Assembly (NCBI GenBank): GCA_964019695.1 | Contig: OZ026530.1 | Location: forward strand, 33,400,690 to 33,464,689 | Length of the DNA stretch: 64,000 nt | DNA from: Loripinus fragilis | Lineage: Eukaryota > Mollusca > Bivalvia > Lucinida > Lucinidae | Direction: 5' to 3' | Part shown: piece by piece, positions 1 through 10,125 of the stretch | Layout: each line of letters opens with the position of its first letter | Position numbering within the stretch: position 1 is the first letter of the stretch | The notes under the pieces: generated by a model | Seen by the model: only the letters and a program-made list of their open reading frames with translations | Databases searched by the model: none | Told to the model about the DNA's origin: nothing | Made by a program: the position numbers and the translations under genes

Positions 1-163
1 ACAGGTTTTACTCAGTGATCTAATATATAGATCACTTTTTTACTGTAGACCCAAGCAAATACACTGATCAGATCGCCGGGTGCGCATTGGTAAGTTGAAC
101 ATTTGCTTTAATAAATCGAAAGTGAGCTCTGGTCCCGAACGTTGACTGTTAAAATTGGGCCCG

Positions 164-472
164 TGGGGGGGGGGGGGGCTACTCTGATATATTCATACAT
201 ACGTAGGCTCGGGTCATTTTTGGAGGTACAAAATTTTGAATTTCATTATTTTTGTGGGGTTTCAGAAAAATGAACTATATTTAGGGATCATTTCTATGCA
301 TTTTAGGGTCTTTTCTTTAGGTCAAGGTACAGAATGGGGGATAATTTTTCTTGGGTCGGTAAAATTTCTAATATTTCTGGGGTGCTTGAAATTCCTGATA
401 TTTTCTGATAGTAATGGGTAGATGATGGGCCCCAGCCTACGTAGGAAAAAAATGAGAGTACCCCCCACCCTG
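164..472. mobile_element. TIR element with poly-G ends (G-run family), copy 1
   Basis: The ends are inverted: a G-run followed by TACTCTGATATATTC and ACGTAGGCTCGGG on the left, and the reverse (CCTACGTAGG then GAGAGTACCCCCC) on the right. Related copies lie at 32775-33135, 40551-40890 and 43278-43690. No transposase is visible, so it is probably a non-autonomous DNA element (MITE). The G-run is part of the terminus in all four copies. Confidence 0.7.
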
Positions 473-539
473 GGATACTAGCTAGGGTGTAGGAATCTGG
501 CATGTAGCAAATAGAAATTATACTAGAAAGTGAGCGAAT

Positions 540-619
540 AACAAGGGCGCAAATTAGACTGCGCGAACGGGCAGGCTGGTCTGTAACTGTATCGAATGCA
601 ACAAAATCAGGTTTTCTCA
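540..619. repeat. Fragment of the GGGCCTCG-type MITE
   Basis: The stretch with GCGAATAACAAGGGCGC, AGACTGCGCGAACG and CAGGTTTTCTCAC resembles the interior and one end of the complete elements at 22305-22531, 23979-24214 and 33521-33764. It is degenerate and lacks one terminus. Confidence 0.4.
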
Positions 620-718
620 CTTTCAAGACTTTGAGATATGTCAAAATTAGCAAATATTTTGGGGATAATTTTGAGAATACGGCCTTATCTATCAATTTCA
701 AATTTATGTTTTGGGTGC

Positions 719-1095
719 TCAAAACCTCCGTCTCACTGAGACGGTTCTTTTGAGCACATACAAAATAATTTGTTGTGTATTAGTAATGAAAATTAATTTT
801 GATAAATTATTTTTGAATAGTTTCTTATCTATTATTAGGTTCTCACAAGAACCACTACACGTATTAAGAAGCATGGTTGTTGATTGGTATTTCGTACTTG
901 GTGTGTTGTAGGGAATCCCACTTCCGGCTCCAGCTACGTCATTTCCGCTACCGCTTTGCCCATGCGCCTTTGTCTGTGCTTCATCCACGAGTGAGGACAT
1001 ATCATGTATGCCATGGTCCTTATAACCAAGATAGGTCGACATGTCACCGGGGTTGTCCAAGACGAGCCGACTGTTTGTTGAATGCGGATTTCCAT
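719..1095 (-). CDS. Candidate terminal coding exon, unknown protein
   Basis: The minus strand has an open frame ending at a stop at 719-721. A good acceptor (pyrimidine-rich, ending TTTCAATTCAG) would start the exon at 1095 in phase 1. The predicted tail is hydrophilic, rich in Gly, Ser, Asn and Thr, with stretches such as DNPGDMSTYLGYKDHG and GQSGSGNDVAGAGSG. It has no recognised domain, signal or membrane segment. The last 30 residues come from AT-rich DNA and look non-coding, so a donor may lie earlier. No upstream partner exon was found (the next 1 kb is a TIR element) and no polyadenylation signal is convincing. It may be a chance open frame. Confidence 0.25.
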
Positions 1096-1153
1096 CTGAA
1101 TTGAAACGTTTACAGCAAATACAAATATGCCTGATCATGCTAGATAATAAATT

Positions 1154-2145
1154 GAAACCAAGTTCTAATCGGTCAGTTTTCTAACTCATTGTTTCTGTCC
1201 ATTTTTTCTAAATATGTGCATTTTAATTGGCAAAAGTTTAGTGTTGTTTTGGAACATTTTGTTTTTGGGTAAAAAGTGCAAAAATCCACTTTTTTAAGAT
1301 AAAAATGGTTTTGAGCGTAGATTTCATACAATTGAAGTGTAGGTGATTACAAGCTAGTCTACCTGACTTGAAAAACACCAAACAATTGAAAATTTGCTTA
1401 TGAAAGATTTTTTACGCATTTTTAAAAATATTGCATTTTTCGAAATTTTTTGAGATTTTTGAAATGCACCAGTAGCTCATGCTAAAATTGTTAAATGCAC
1501 TTTATATTATCTGAACACTGTTGGCCAATAACAGTAGTACTTGATTAGTCCAATTTTGACGATTAAAGTTTGACGACTACTGCACACTTCCGGTTTCAAT
1601 GTGAAATTTTAAAATAAATGTGATGGCATTATGTTTTTTGTTTCAATTCTCAAAAACGAACGGCGACGTCTGGGGATAATAAATTTTCGCTGAAAATTTC
1701 AATGCCGTGTCGCTGATAATGAAGCGTACAGAGCAGTGCAAATTGTCTATGTAAATTGCAAGCTTAAAGCTATATTTAAGCTGCTAAAAAGTGTTTGTCT
1801 TATGTTATTGTGTAGCACAAACGAAGAGTCTTATCGAAACAAAAACTTTTTAGGTTTATTTTTCTTAAATCACTGTAGTCAATAGAATCTTCAAACAAAC
1901 AAAAACGTAAATTTATAACGTTTCTGTTTGATATTTTATATCATAGTAAAAGTGTGACTTTTTTAAAATGATGGTATCTTTACTCTAGCTTCGACCGTGC
2001 AAAAAGTACACATCATTTTAAATGGAATAACTTGCAGAGTCTCGGCAAAGTATTGCTTCATTTATAAAAGCATGAATGTTGTATACCCTGTTTTACTTTC
2101 TGAACTAGCGTGAAAATGAAAGGTGACCGATTAGAACTTGGTCTC
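1154..2145. mobile_element. Non-autonomous TIR element of about 1 kb
   Basis: The left end GAAACCAAGTTCTAATCGG and the right end, which in reverse complement reads GAGACCAAGTTCTAATCGG, match at 18 of 19 bases. The AT-rich interior has no long open frame. Target duplication is unclear. No second copy is seen in this window. Confidence 0.6.
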
Positions 2146-2749
2146 AGTATACTTAGGCAAAAAGAGTTATTCCATGTTACATGTTTATGTATGAGGTACA
2201 TGTGTATAATGGACCTGCATACGAGATTTTGGTACTGCATACGACAATTTGCTGCCTTAAATAAACGACAATGCTGATGCGCATGTAACCGGCGAGGCAA
2301 CATGTCTAATTGTTGGCCTGAGTCTTCATCTACATACATACTTTGTTTATGTCAGCCGCGAACGCCCTGTTGATGCTGTTTGTTTGAGCCTCCGCTGCAG
2401 CTACCAAATTCAGAGAACAATTGGACACCATTGAGTTCGAGAGTAATAAGAAATGAGGTTAATTATTTCTTAAAGTTAATAATGGTTTTAAGGGTTTGGC
2501 ACTTTTGTCATGTAAGATCATGCTCAGCAGTTGCTTTTCGGTCCCAGAATTTCAATTACTCTTAACCAATAGAGCTCCACCTATAATTTGCGGCAGGCGT
2601 CAATTTCAAATTTTGATGCTTTGTTTTAAAAATAACAAATGATCAACGGAGACTTATAAGGAATTTTGATATTGATATGATATTTTTTTAGGTGCAGCGT
2701 GATGCGATTTTTATTTTAAGATGTATGAAGCCTATGTGTGTTAAGAATG
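2146..2749. other. Intergenic, no gene seen
   Basis: No supportable gene. About 2569-2645 is a degenerate piece of the CCTTTAAAGCGCC-type element (CCACCTATAATTTG and ATTTCAAATTTTG are shared with 28674-28878). The short open frames here lack coding character. Confidence 0.5.
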
Positions 2750-4862
2750 ATGGAGGTTCTGATTTCAGGTTGATGTGAATTCTGGTTTACGATGAATGGA
2801 AGTTATGTGGTTTAAGGTTCTTGATTGAGGTTCTGTGGGGCAAGATGGATGGAGATTATGTGGTTTAAGATAAATGGAGGTTATATGGTTAAAGTCATCA
2901 CAGTTGGAGATGGAGATACTGGTTTAAGATTGACATTCTGTGGGTTAAGATGGACGGACGTTCTGGTCTAAGATTGATGGAGGTTCTATGCTTAAGATGG
3001 ATGGATGTTCTGGTTTAGTATTGACGGATGTTCTGTTGGTTAGGATGGATGGATTTTCTGGTTTAAGATAGATGGGGGTTCTGTGGGTTTTCCGATTTAA
3101 GATGGGTGGTGGTTCTGGTTTAAGACTGATGGAGGTTATGAGGGTTAAGATGGATTAAGTTTCTTGTTTTAGATAGATGGATGTTATGCCCGTTAAGATT
3201 GTTGTTGCTTTTGGTTTAAGATGAATAGAGGTTCTGGTTTAAGTAGGATGGAGGATCTGATTTAACATTGATGGTGGCTATGCGGGTTAAGATTGATGAA
3301 GATTGATGAAGATTCTTGTTAAGATGGGTGGAGGCTCGGATAGAGGTTCTGGTTCAAGAATGATGGAGGATTAGATTTAAGATTGATGGAGGTTCTGCGA
3401 ATTAAGATGGTTGGAGGTCCTGGTTTAAGATTGATGGAGTCTATGTGGGTTAAGATTGGTGGAAATTGTGGTTTAAAATTGACGGAGGCTCTGTGGGCTA
3501 AGATGGATGTAGGTTCTGGTTAAGGATTGATGGATGATCTGTTTTAAGATGGATGGAGTTTATGTGGGATAGGATGGATGTTTATTCTGGTTTAAGATTG
3601 ATTAAGGCTCTTGCGGTTCTACTTTAAGATTGCTGTAGGTAATTTGGGTAAATATGGGCGAAGATTGTGGTTTTAAATTAAGAACGATGGCGGATCTGGT
3701 TTAAGATTGATGGTGGTTATTTGGGCTAAGATGAATTTAGGCTCTGGTCTTAGATTGATGGATTTTCTGTGGGTTTAGATGGATTGACGTTCTAGTAAAG
3801 GCTAAGAGGTTTTGTGGGTTAAATTATTGGAGGTTCTGGTTTGAGATTAATTGAGGTTTCGTGGGTTAAGATGGTTGAAGGTTCTGTTTAAAGATTGATA
3901 GATGTTGCGTGGATTAAGATGGTTGAATGCTATAGTTTAAGATTTATAGAGTTTACGTTGCTTAAGATGGTTGAAGGTTCTGGTTTAAGATTGAAAGAGG
4001 TTACCTGGGTTAAGATGGTTGATTGTTTGATTTGTTTCTTTTCGTCCCATCAACAATATTTCAGTTAAACAGGGAAGGGTCTTCCCGGTTTGAACCAGTA
4101 CTAAGCTAGGATAAATGTGTCTTGCTCAAGGACCACAACGCAGTGACGCTGGCAAGGCTCGACCCGCGGCCCCTCGGTCTCGAGTCAAACACGCTACCAC
4201 TGAGCCACTGCACTCCCTATTAAGATGGTTGAATGTTCTGGTTTAAGATTGATAGAGGTTACGTGAGTTAAGATGGTTGATGGTTCTGTTTTGAGATTCA
4301 GATAGGCTACGTGGAGTAAGATCGATTGACGTTTTAGTTTAAGATTAATATAGGTCACGTGGGTTAAGATGGTTGAATTGCCCGGTATAAGATTGAGAGA
4401 GTTACGTGGGTTAAGATGTTTGAAGGTTCTGGTTTAAGATTGATAGAGGTAACATGGGTTAAGATGATTGATGGTTCAGGTTCACGATTGATATAGGTTA
4501 CGTGGGTAAAGATGGTTGAAGGTTCAGGTCTCAGATTGATAGAGGTTACGTGGGTTAAAATGGTTGAAGGTTCGATTTTGGATGGATGGGGCTCTGGTTT
4601 AAGATAGATACACGTTACGTGGGTAAAGATGGTTGAAGGTTCTAGTTCACGATTGATATAGGTTACGTGGGTAAAGATGGTTGAAGGTTCAGGTCTCAGA
4701 TTGATAGAGGTTACGTCGGTTAAATGGTTGAAGGTTCGATTTTGGATGGATGGGGCTCTGGTTTAAGATAGATACACGTTACGTGGGTAAAGATGATTGA
4801 AGGTTCTGGTTTAACTTTGATAGAGGTTACGTGGATTAAGATGGTTGAAAGTTGTGATTTAA
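2750..4862. repeat. 24/48-bp satellite array, left arm
   Basis: This is a divergent tandem array of a 24-bp theme (GGTTTAAGATTGATGGAGG plus TTCTG). Towards the right it becomes a 48-bp unit alternating GATTGATAGAGGTTACGTGG and GTTAAGATGGTTGAAGG. A minus-strand SINE interrupts it at 4024-4219. It stops abruptly at a TTAA (4859-4862), where the nested element begins, and resumes at 8073. The two arms therefore look like one original array. Confidence 0.9.
4024..4219 (-). mobile_element. tRNA-derived SINE, family A (minus strand)
   Basis: Read on the minus strand, it has a tRNA-like head with CACTGAGCCACTG complementary to an A-box region and a B-box-like GGTCGAGCC region. A conserved body follows (TAGTACTGGTTCAA on the sense strand, CATTGTTGATGGGACG) and an A-rich tail. 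The same family occurs at 9686-9862, 23674-23862 and 30354-30530. It is inserted in the satellite, with TTAAGATGGTTGA on both sides (a target duplication or simply the array period). Confidence 0.75.
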
Positions 4863-5310
4863 AGATACTAGGTCTGTAACTACCCCTGCGAAATTTTGTT
4901 CTACAAATTGGAGGTGTTCTAGAACTGTTCTAGAACATTTAGAACTGTTCTAGAACTGTTCTAAACAGGTAAATATGTTTGTTCTAGAACTCTTGTTCTA
5001 CAACTGTTCTAGAACATTGTTATAGAACAAATCAAACACATTCTAGAACTGATTTCCATTCTACAAGTGTTCTTGAAATATTCTAGAACATTTTAGAACA
5101 AATCAAGAACCAGTAAGTCCTACAAATGTTCTAATAATATTCTAGAACAGTTTTAGACCTTTTCAAGAACAAAATAAGTTGACAGAAACTTCTAAAAATG
5201 ATTCAAATTAAGTTCTAGAACATTTGTCTTACTTTATAGAACTAGTTAATTCTACAAATATACTAATAAATTCTAGAACAGTTTTGAAACTTCTCAAGAG
5301 CAGAAAGCAT

Positions 5311-5633
5311 CAGGTAGCTCAGTGGTTGGGCAATGAGTCGGTTCTTTTGAGTACCCAAAGCATATAACATTTTTTGGGTGAGAAATAAAGAAAATAATTT
5401 TCCAATACGCACTCTTATCTGGAGGCCTGGTCCTTTGGATGGGGACGTTAACTGGATGTCCCCTTTGCAGGGAAGGTCACCCCTTGTGCAGGTTAAAGAA
5501 CCCTACGGTAATTTAGATATGGTTTAAATTACTTGTAGGCTTTCATCCTGCAACCTGGAGTGCACAAAGTACACTTGCCGATAATACTCGCAAGCGAGGG
5601 TCTATTAGTATATAGAGAAAGAAAGAAAAAAAG
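5311..5633 (+). mobile_element. tRNA-derived SINE-like insertion
   Basis: It starts with an A-box-like GGTAGCTCAGTGGTTGGG, typical of tRNA-derived SINE heads. A non-tRNA body follows (GGGACGTTAACTGGATG, GGTTAAAGAACCCTACGG) and it ends in an A/G-rich tail. It interrupts the GTTCTAGAAC repeats on both sides. The family differs from families A and B of this window. Confidence 0.55.
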
Positions 5634-5744
5634 GGCAAAATAAGTAAAAGAAAATTCAAATTAAGTTCTAGAACTTATTTAGTACTTTTATAGAACCAGC
5701 AAGTTCTAGAAATGTTCTAAAAAGTTCTAGAACATTTATAGAAC

Positions 5745-6540
5745 ATTTAAAGAGGAAACATGTCATAACCAGATGGATGATGGGAAAAACATGGCTGCCA
5801 GAATTGGAGGGAAAATTCGGAGGCTCTTCAAAAACATTTGTTTGGGAATTTCTAGATGGCAAACATGATAGTAGTATTGACTGAGTTTGTGAGTAGACCT
5901 GAGAAACAGTTTCTCTAAGGTTTTTAATGTTGATTAATGGTGGGGTTGTTGTTTGTAAGTTTTTTAGCAAATGCAAGACAATGTTTTGAAATGGGTGGGG
6001 TAATACAGGGTGGCATGTAACCACAATGAGAAGATGATCATGGCTTAATTAATATAAATAGAGGTTGAGCAGTTAACATCCAATAAGTTTTCCAAAAACT
6101 ACAATGTTACAGTTTTGCAATGAATGTTATTTATTTTTCAATTCATTGATAATTCGGGAGAAATATTTTACTGAAATTTACTGAACCAGCAAGTTCTACA
6201 AAAGTTAAAAAATGTTCTAGAAAATTTTTAGAACAGTTCTAGAACAAGCATGTCATTATCATAAATTTAACCAGATTGATGTTGGGAAAAACATGGCTGT
6301 CAGAATTGGAGGGATTATGAAGGCTCCCTAAAAAGCACTTGTGGCAGTTTCTAGATGGCAAATTTGACAGTATTATATAGTCTGGGACAGTGAGTAGACT
6401 TGAGACACAATTTCTTAAGTATTAATGTTAATTGTTGCTGTAGTTGTCAAATGCATGACACAAGTTTTGAAATTGGTGGGGTAACAGGGTGGCAATAACT
6501 AACAACATTTAGGCCAACTTAGGGCCCCTATAATAATTCT
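5745..6540. repeat. Two tandem copies of a 0.5-kb segment
   Basis: About 5760-6020 and 6240-6495 are related along their length. Shared landmarks are GGGAAAAACATGGCTG, CAGAATTGGAGGG, TTTCTAGATGGCAAA and GGTGGGGTAA, in the same order and about 0.48 kb apart. Both are embedded in GTTCTAGAAC-type sequence. There is no coding signal. Confidence 0.75.
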
Positions 6541-6749
6541 CCTCCAGTTGATGTTTATTTATTTATTGTGTCACCTGCATTTGGGGATTACTTATTGGGG
6601 TTTAAACCAATGTCAACAGTTTTCCAGATATATAAAGGTAGCATTCGATGGAATCTTATTTCCAAACCCTATATGGGACATTTTTGGGGAGGTGTTCTAC
6701 AACTGTTTTAGAAAAGTTCAGATTTTTTAGAACAGTTGCAGAACAAACC

Positions 6750-7480
6750 ACTGGAACATTCCTGAAATTGTTCTTAAACTATTTTAAAATGCTCTAAAAT
6801 AATTCAGGGGCATTAATAGAATGCTTTATATGACATTTTTGAAGAGTTGTTCTACAGTCTTTCCAGAAAATTTCTAAAGGTTTGTTCTGGATCAGTTCTA
6901 GAAAAAGCCAATGTTTATTCTAGAACAGTTCTAGAACAAACCATTAGAACATTTCTGGAATTGTTCTGGAACCATTCTAAAAATGTTCTAGAATGATTCA
7001 GAGACATTTTTAGAACGTTAAATGGAACATTTCTAGGGGTGTTCTACAATTGTTCCAGAAAAATTCTAAAGGTTTGTTCTAAATCAGTTCTAGAACAAAC
7101 CAAGGTTAGTTCTAGAACAGTTCTAGAACAAACCATTAGAACATTTCTGGAATAGTTCTGGAACCATTCTACAGATGTTCTAAAACAATTCAGAGACATT
7201 TATAGAACGTTAAATGGGACAATTTATGAGGGGTGTTCTACAACTGTTCCATAAACATTCAAAAGATTTGTTCTGGAACTGTTCTAGAACAAACCAAGGT
7301 TAATTCTAGAACAGTTCTAGAACAAACCATTAGAACATTTCTGGAATAGTTCTGGAACCATTCTAAAGATGTTCTAGAACTATTCCGAGACATTTATAGA
7401 ACGTTAAATGGGACATTTTATGAGGGGTGTTCTACAATTGTTCCATAAACGTTCTAAAGATTTGTTCTGGAACTGTTCTA
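6750..7480. repeat. 192-195-bp tandem repeats built from GTTCTAGAAC motifs
   Basis: The marker AACAAACCATTAGAACATTT recurs with CCATTA at 6941, 7133 and about 7326, a spacing of 192-195 bp. Each unit also holds GTTCTACAA, GTTCTAGAACAGTTCTAGAA and GAACGTTAAATGG. This is a second-order repeat of the 10-bp palindrome. Confidence 0.75.
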
Positions 7481-8072
7481 GAACAAAATTGATTTGTTCT
7501 AGAACTGTTCTAGGAAAAACTTTTAGAATTTTCTGGAACTTTTCTAGAACAAATTTTTTGACCTCGGCTAGAACAATTGTAGAACAAAAAATTGTCCCAT
7601 TTAACGTTCTACATCTGTCCCATAAACATTCTAGAACATATCTAGAACGGTTCTAGAACATAGTTCTAGAAAATTCTAGAATAATTTTAGAACATTCTAG
7701 AACAGTTCTAGACCATTTCGCAAGGGTATGAACATTTTTTGAAAAAAATTCTTTTCTTTTTAAATCATTTGTAAAAATAGAATCAAGTTATGTTTTCACG
7801 ATAAATATGTTCAGTACAGCTTAAAACTGCATGGGAAAGTGAATTATCTTATAAAAACAGGTGTGTTTTTTTCTTGTTTGTAATTATTTGCGTCCCTCCA
7901 ATAATTCTAGACAGTTGATTTTTAACGTAAATGTTGTTGTTTTGATAGTGATAATTTGTTAAGACTTACGAAAATGGTAAAATGTTTACCTGAATTGAGT
8001 ATTTTCACTGTATTCTTGAAAAATAGAAACTTTATTTCTAAAATTAGAAGATCAAAAGTTACAGACTAAGCT

Positions 8073-9571
8073 TTAAGAGTGATAGAAGTTACTTGGTCGC
8101 AGATGGTTGAAGGTTCCGGTTTTAGATTGAGAGAGGTCACGTGGGTTAAGATGATTGAAGGTACTGGTTTAAGATTAAAAGAGTTTACGTGGGTTAGGAT
8201 GATTAAAGATTCCGGTTTAAGATTGATAGAAGTTACGTGGGATAAGATGGTTGAAGGTTCTGGTTTAAGATTGATAAAGATTAGGGGGGTTAAGACGGTT
8301 GAAGGCTCTGGCTTAAAATTGATAGAGGTTAGGTGGATTAAGATGGTTGAAGGTTCTAGATTAAGATTGAGAGATGCTATGTGGGTTAATATGGTTGAAG
8401 GTTCTAGTTTAAGAATGATAGAGGTTAGATGGGTTAAGATGGTTGAAAGTTCTGGTTTAAGATTGATGTATGTTATGTGGATTAAGATGGTTGGAGCTTC
8501 TGGTTTAAGGTGGATGGGAACTCTGTTAAAGATGGATTGACGTTTTATGGGATTAGCTAGATTGAGATTCTGGTTTAAGATGGTTGGGAGGTTATGTGGG
8601 TTGAAATGGATGTAAGTTATTTTTGAAGATTGAAGGAGGTTCTGTTGTTAAAATTGATAAAGGTTCTGGGTTAGTATGTTTGAAGGTTCTGAATTAAGAT
8701 TGATGGATGCTATGTGGGCTTAGATGGATGGCGGCCCTGGTTTAAAATTGAAGGAGGTTATTTTGTTGAGATAGATGGAGGTAATATGGGTAAAGATGGT
8801 TGAAAGTTCTGATTTAAGATTGATGGAGGTTATATAGGCTAAGACAGGTGGGGGTTCTGGTTTAATATTGATTGAGAGCCAGTGGTTAAGATGGGTGGAG
8901 TATCTGGTTTAAGATTGATAGAAAATCTGGTTTAAGATTGATTAAGGTCCTGTAGGTTAAGATTGGTGGACGTTCCGGTCAAAATATATGCAGGCTCTGG
9001 TTTAAGATTGGTGGAGGGTCTGGTTTAAGATTGATTGCCGTTCTTTGGGTTAGGATGAATAGAGGTTTGGGTTTAAGATTGATGGAGGTTCTTGTTGCGA
9101 TGAATAGAGGATCTGGTTGAGATGAATGGAGGTTCTGGTTGAGATTGATGGTGGTTCTGGTTACGATTGATAGAGGTTCTGGTTTAGGATTGATGGACGT
9201 TTTGGTTTTGGATTGATGGATGTTCTGGTTTAAGATGAATAGAGGTTCTGGTTTAGGATTGATGGACGTCTGGTTCAGGATAGATGGAGGGTCTTGTTTA
9301 AGATGGATGGAGGTTCTGGTTAAGATTGATAGAGGTTTTGATTAAGATTGATGGAGGTTCTTGTTTAAGATTGATATAGGTTCTGGTTTAATACTGATGG
9401 AGGTTTTGGTTACGCTGGATGGAGGTTCTGGTTTAGATTGATGGAGGTTCTGGTTGAGATTTATGGAGGTTCTGGTTACGATGGATGGAGGTTCTGGTTG
9501 AGATTGATGGCGGTTCTGGTTTAAGATTGATAGATGTTCTGGTTAAGATTAATGGAGGTTCTGCTTAAGAT
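8073..9571. repeat. 24/48-bp satellite array, right arm
   Basis: This continues the array interrupted at 4862. It starts TTAAGAGTGATAGAAG at the TTAA duplication. The left part has the regular 48-bp period; because 48 is divisible by three, an open frame with a 16-residue repeat appears at 8079-8540. Further right the array decays into 24-bp variants (GGTTCTGGTTTAAGATTGAT) and ends at about 9571. Confidence 0.9.
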
Positions 9572-9685
9572 TGTTTCATGGGAATATATTGCTAAATTGC
9601 TAGTTGCGTGGTTGTATTACCTACCAATCGTGCGACCTCAAAAGTTGAATCTGTCATCAATGTTAGTGATAGCTTATGAAAAAAA

Positions 9686-9862
9686 GCTACTCGAGACCGA
9701 GGAGTTGCGGGTTCGACCCTCACGGGCGTCACTGCTTTGTGTCCTTGAGAAAGACACATTAATCCTTGCTTAGTACCGGTTCAACCCAAGAAGACCCGCC
9801 CCGACATAAATGAAACATTGTTGACTGGGATGTAAAGAATCAAATAAAACAAACAAAGATCA
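9686..9862 (+). mobile_element. tRNA-derived SINE, family A
   Basis: The 5' part is truncated and starts near the B-box-like GGGTTCGACCCTC. The body has TTGCTTAGTACCGGTTCAA and CATTGTTGACTGGG, and the tail is A-rich (AATAAAACAAACAAAG). It sits just beyond the right end of the satellite. Confidence 0.65.
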
Positions 9863-9891
9863 AAGAAGCTGGTTGTATGGTGTAACATTTT

Positions 9892-10125
9892 CTACTGTCC
9901 TGCAACCCAAGAGTGACAGTGACTTAATATTTTGTTTACAATTGTTAGAAAATTTTAACTTGTACACTCCACTTGAGCTAACGCGCGCGAATCGATATAT
10001 CACGTGTGTATAAATCCTATCCAGAGGAGGATAGGATTAATACTTAAGTGATCTATCAATTCTAGGTCTCTGATAACCTTGTAAAAACATGACGTCACTG
10101 TCACTCTTGGCTGGCAGGACAGTAG
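9892..10125. mobile_element. Foldback MITE, CTACTGTCCTGC family, copy 1
   Basis: Left terminus CTACTGTCCTGC with CCAAGAGTGACAGTGAC is mirrored on the right (GTCACTGTCACTCTTGG, then GGCAGGACAGTAG). The centre is an imperfect palindrome around ATCCTATCC/GGATAGGAT. A second copy is at 36084-36325. No open frame. Confidence 0.8.

Larger units (their letters stand above)
4883..7726. mobile_element. TA-flanked TIR element packed with GTTCTAGAAC repeats
   Basis: The ends are CCCCTGCGAAAT on the left and, in reverse complement, CCCTTGCGAAAT on the right, flanked by TA at 4881-4882 and 7727-7728. The intact host copy has a single TA at 63501-63502 at this exact point (CTGTAAC-TA-TGAACATTT), so the pre-insertion site is visible. 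The interior is dominated by the palindrome GTTCTAGAAC and variants, with roughly thirty TTCTAGAA cores. It also holds two copies of a 0.5-kb segment, 192-195-bp repeats and a SINE-like insertion. No transposase is seen. TA duplication fits Tc1/mariner-like mobilisation, but these termini are not a recognised family. Confidence 0.8.
4863..8072. mobile_element. TTAA-flanked TIR element (host), interrupted copy
   Basis: It is flanked by TTAA at 4859-4862 and 8073-8076. The left end AGATACTAGGTCTGTAAC and the right end (reverse complement AGCTTAGTCTGTAAC) are inverted. Removing the nested insertion (4883-7726) and one TA leaves about 364 bp, which matches the intact copy at 63483-63847 (365 bp) along its length. 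TTAA targets and short TIRs are known for piggyBac-type elements; no transposase is present, so the superfamily is inference. The target TTAA is part of the 48-bp satellite motif (GGTTTAAGATTGATAG). Confidence 0.8.

Noticed and set aside
5668..6024. 118-codon minus-strand open frame
   Set aside because: It is a by-product of the duplicated 0.5-kb segment in the GTTCTAGAAC element; the second copy does not keep the frame.
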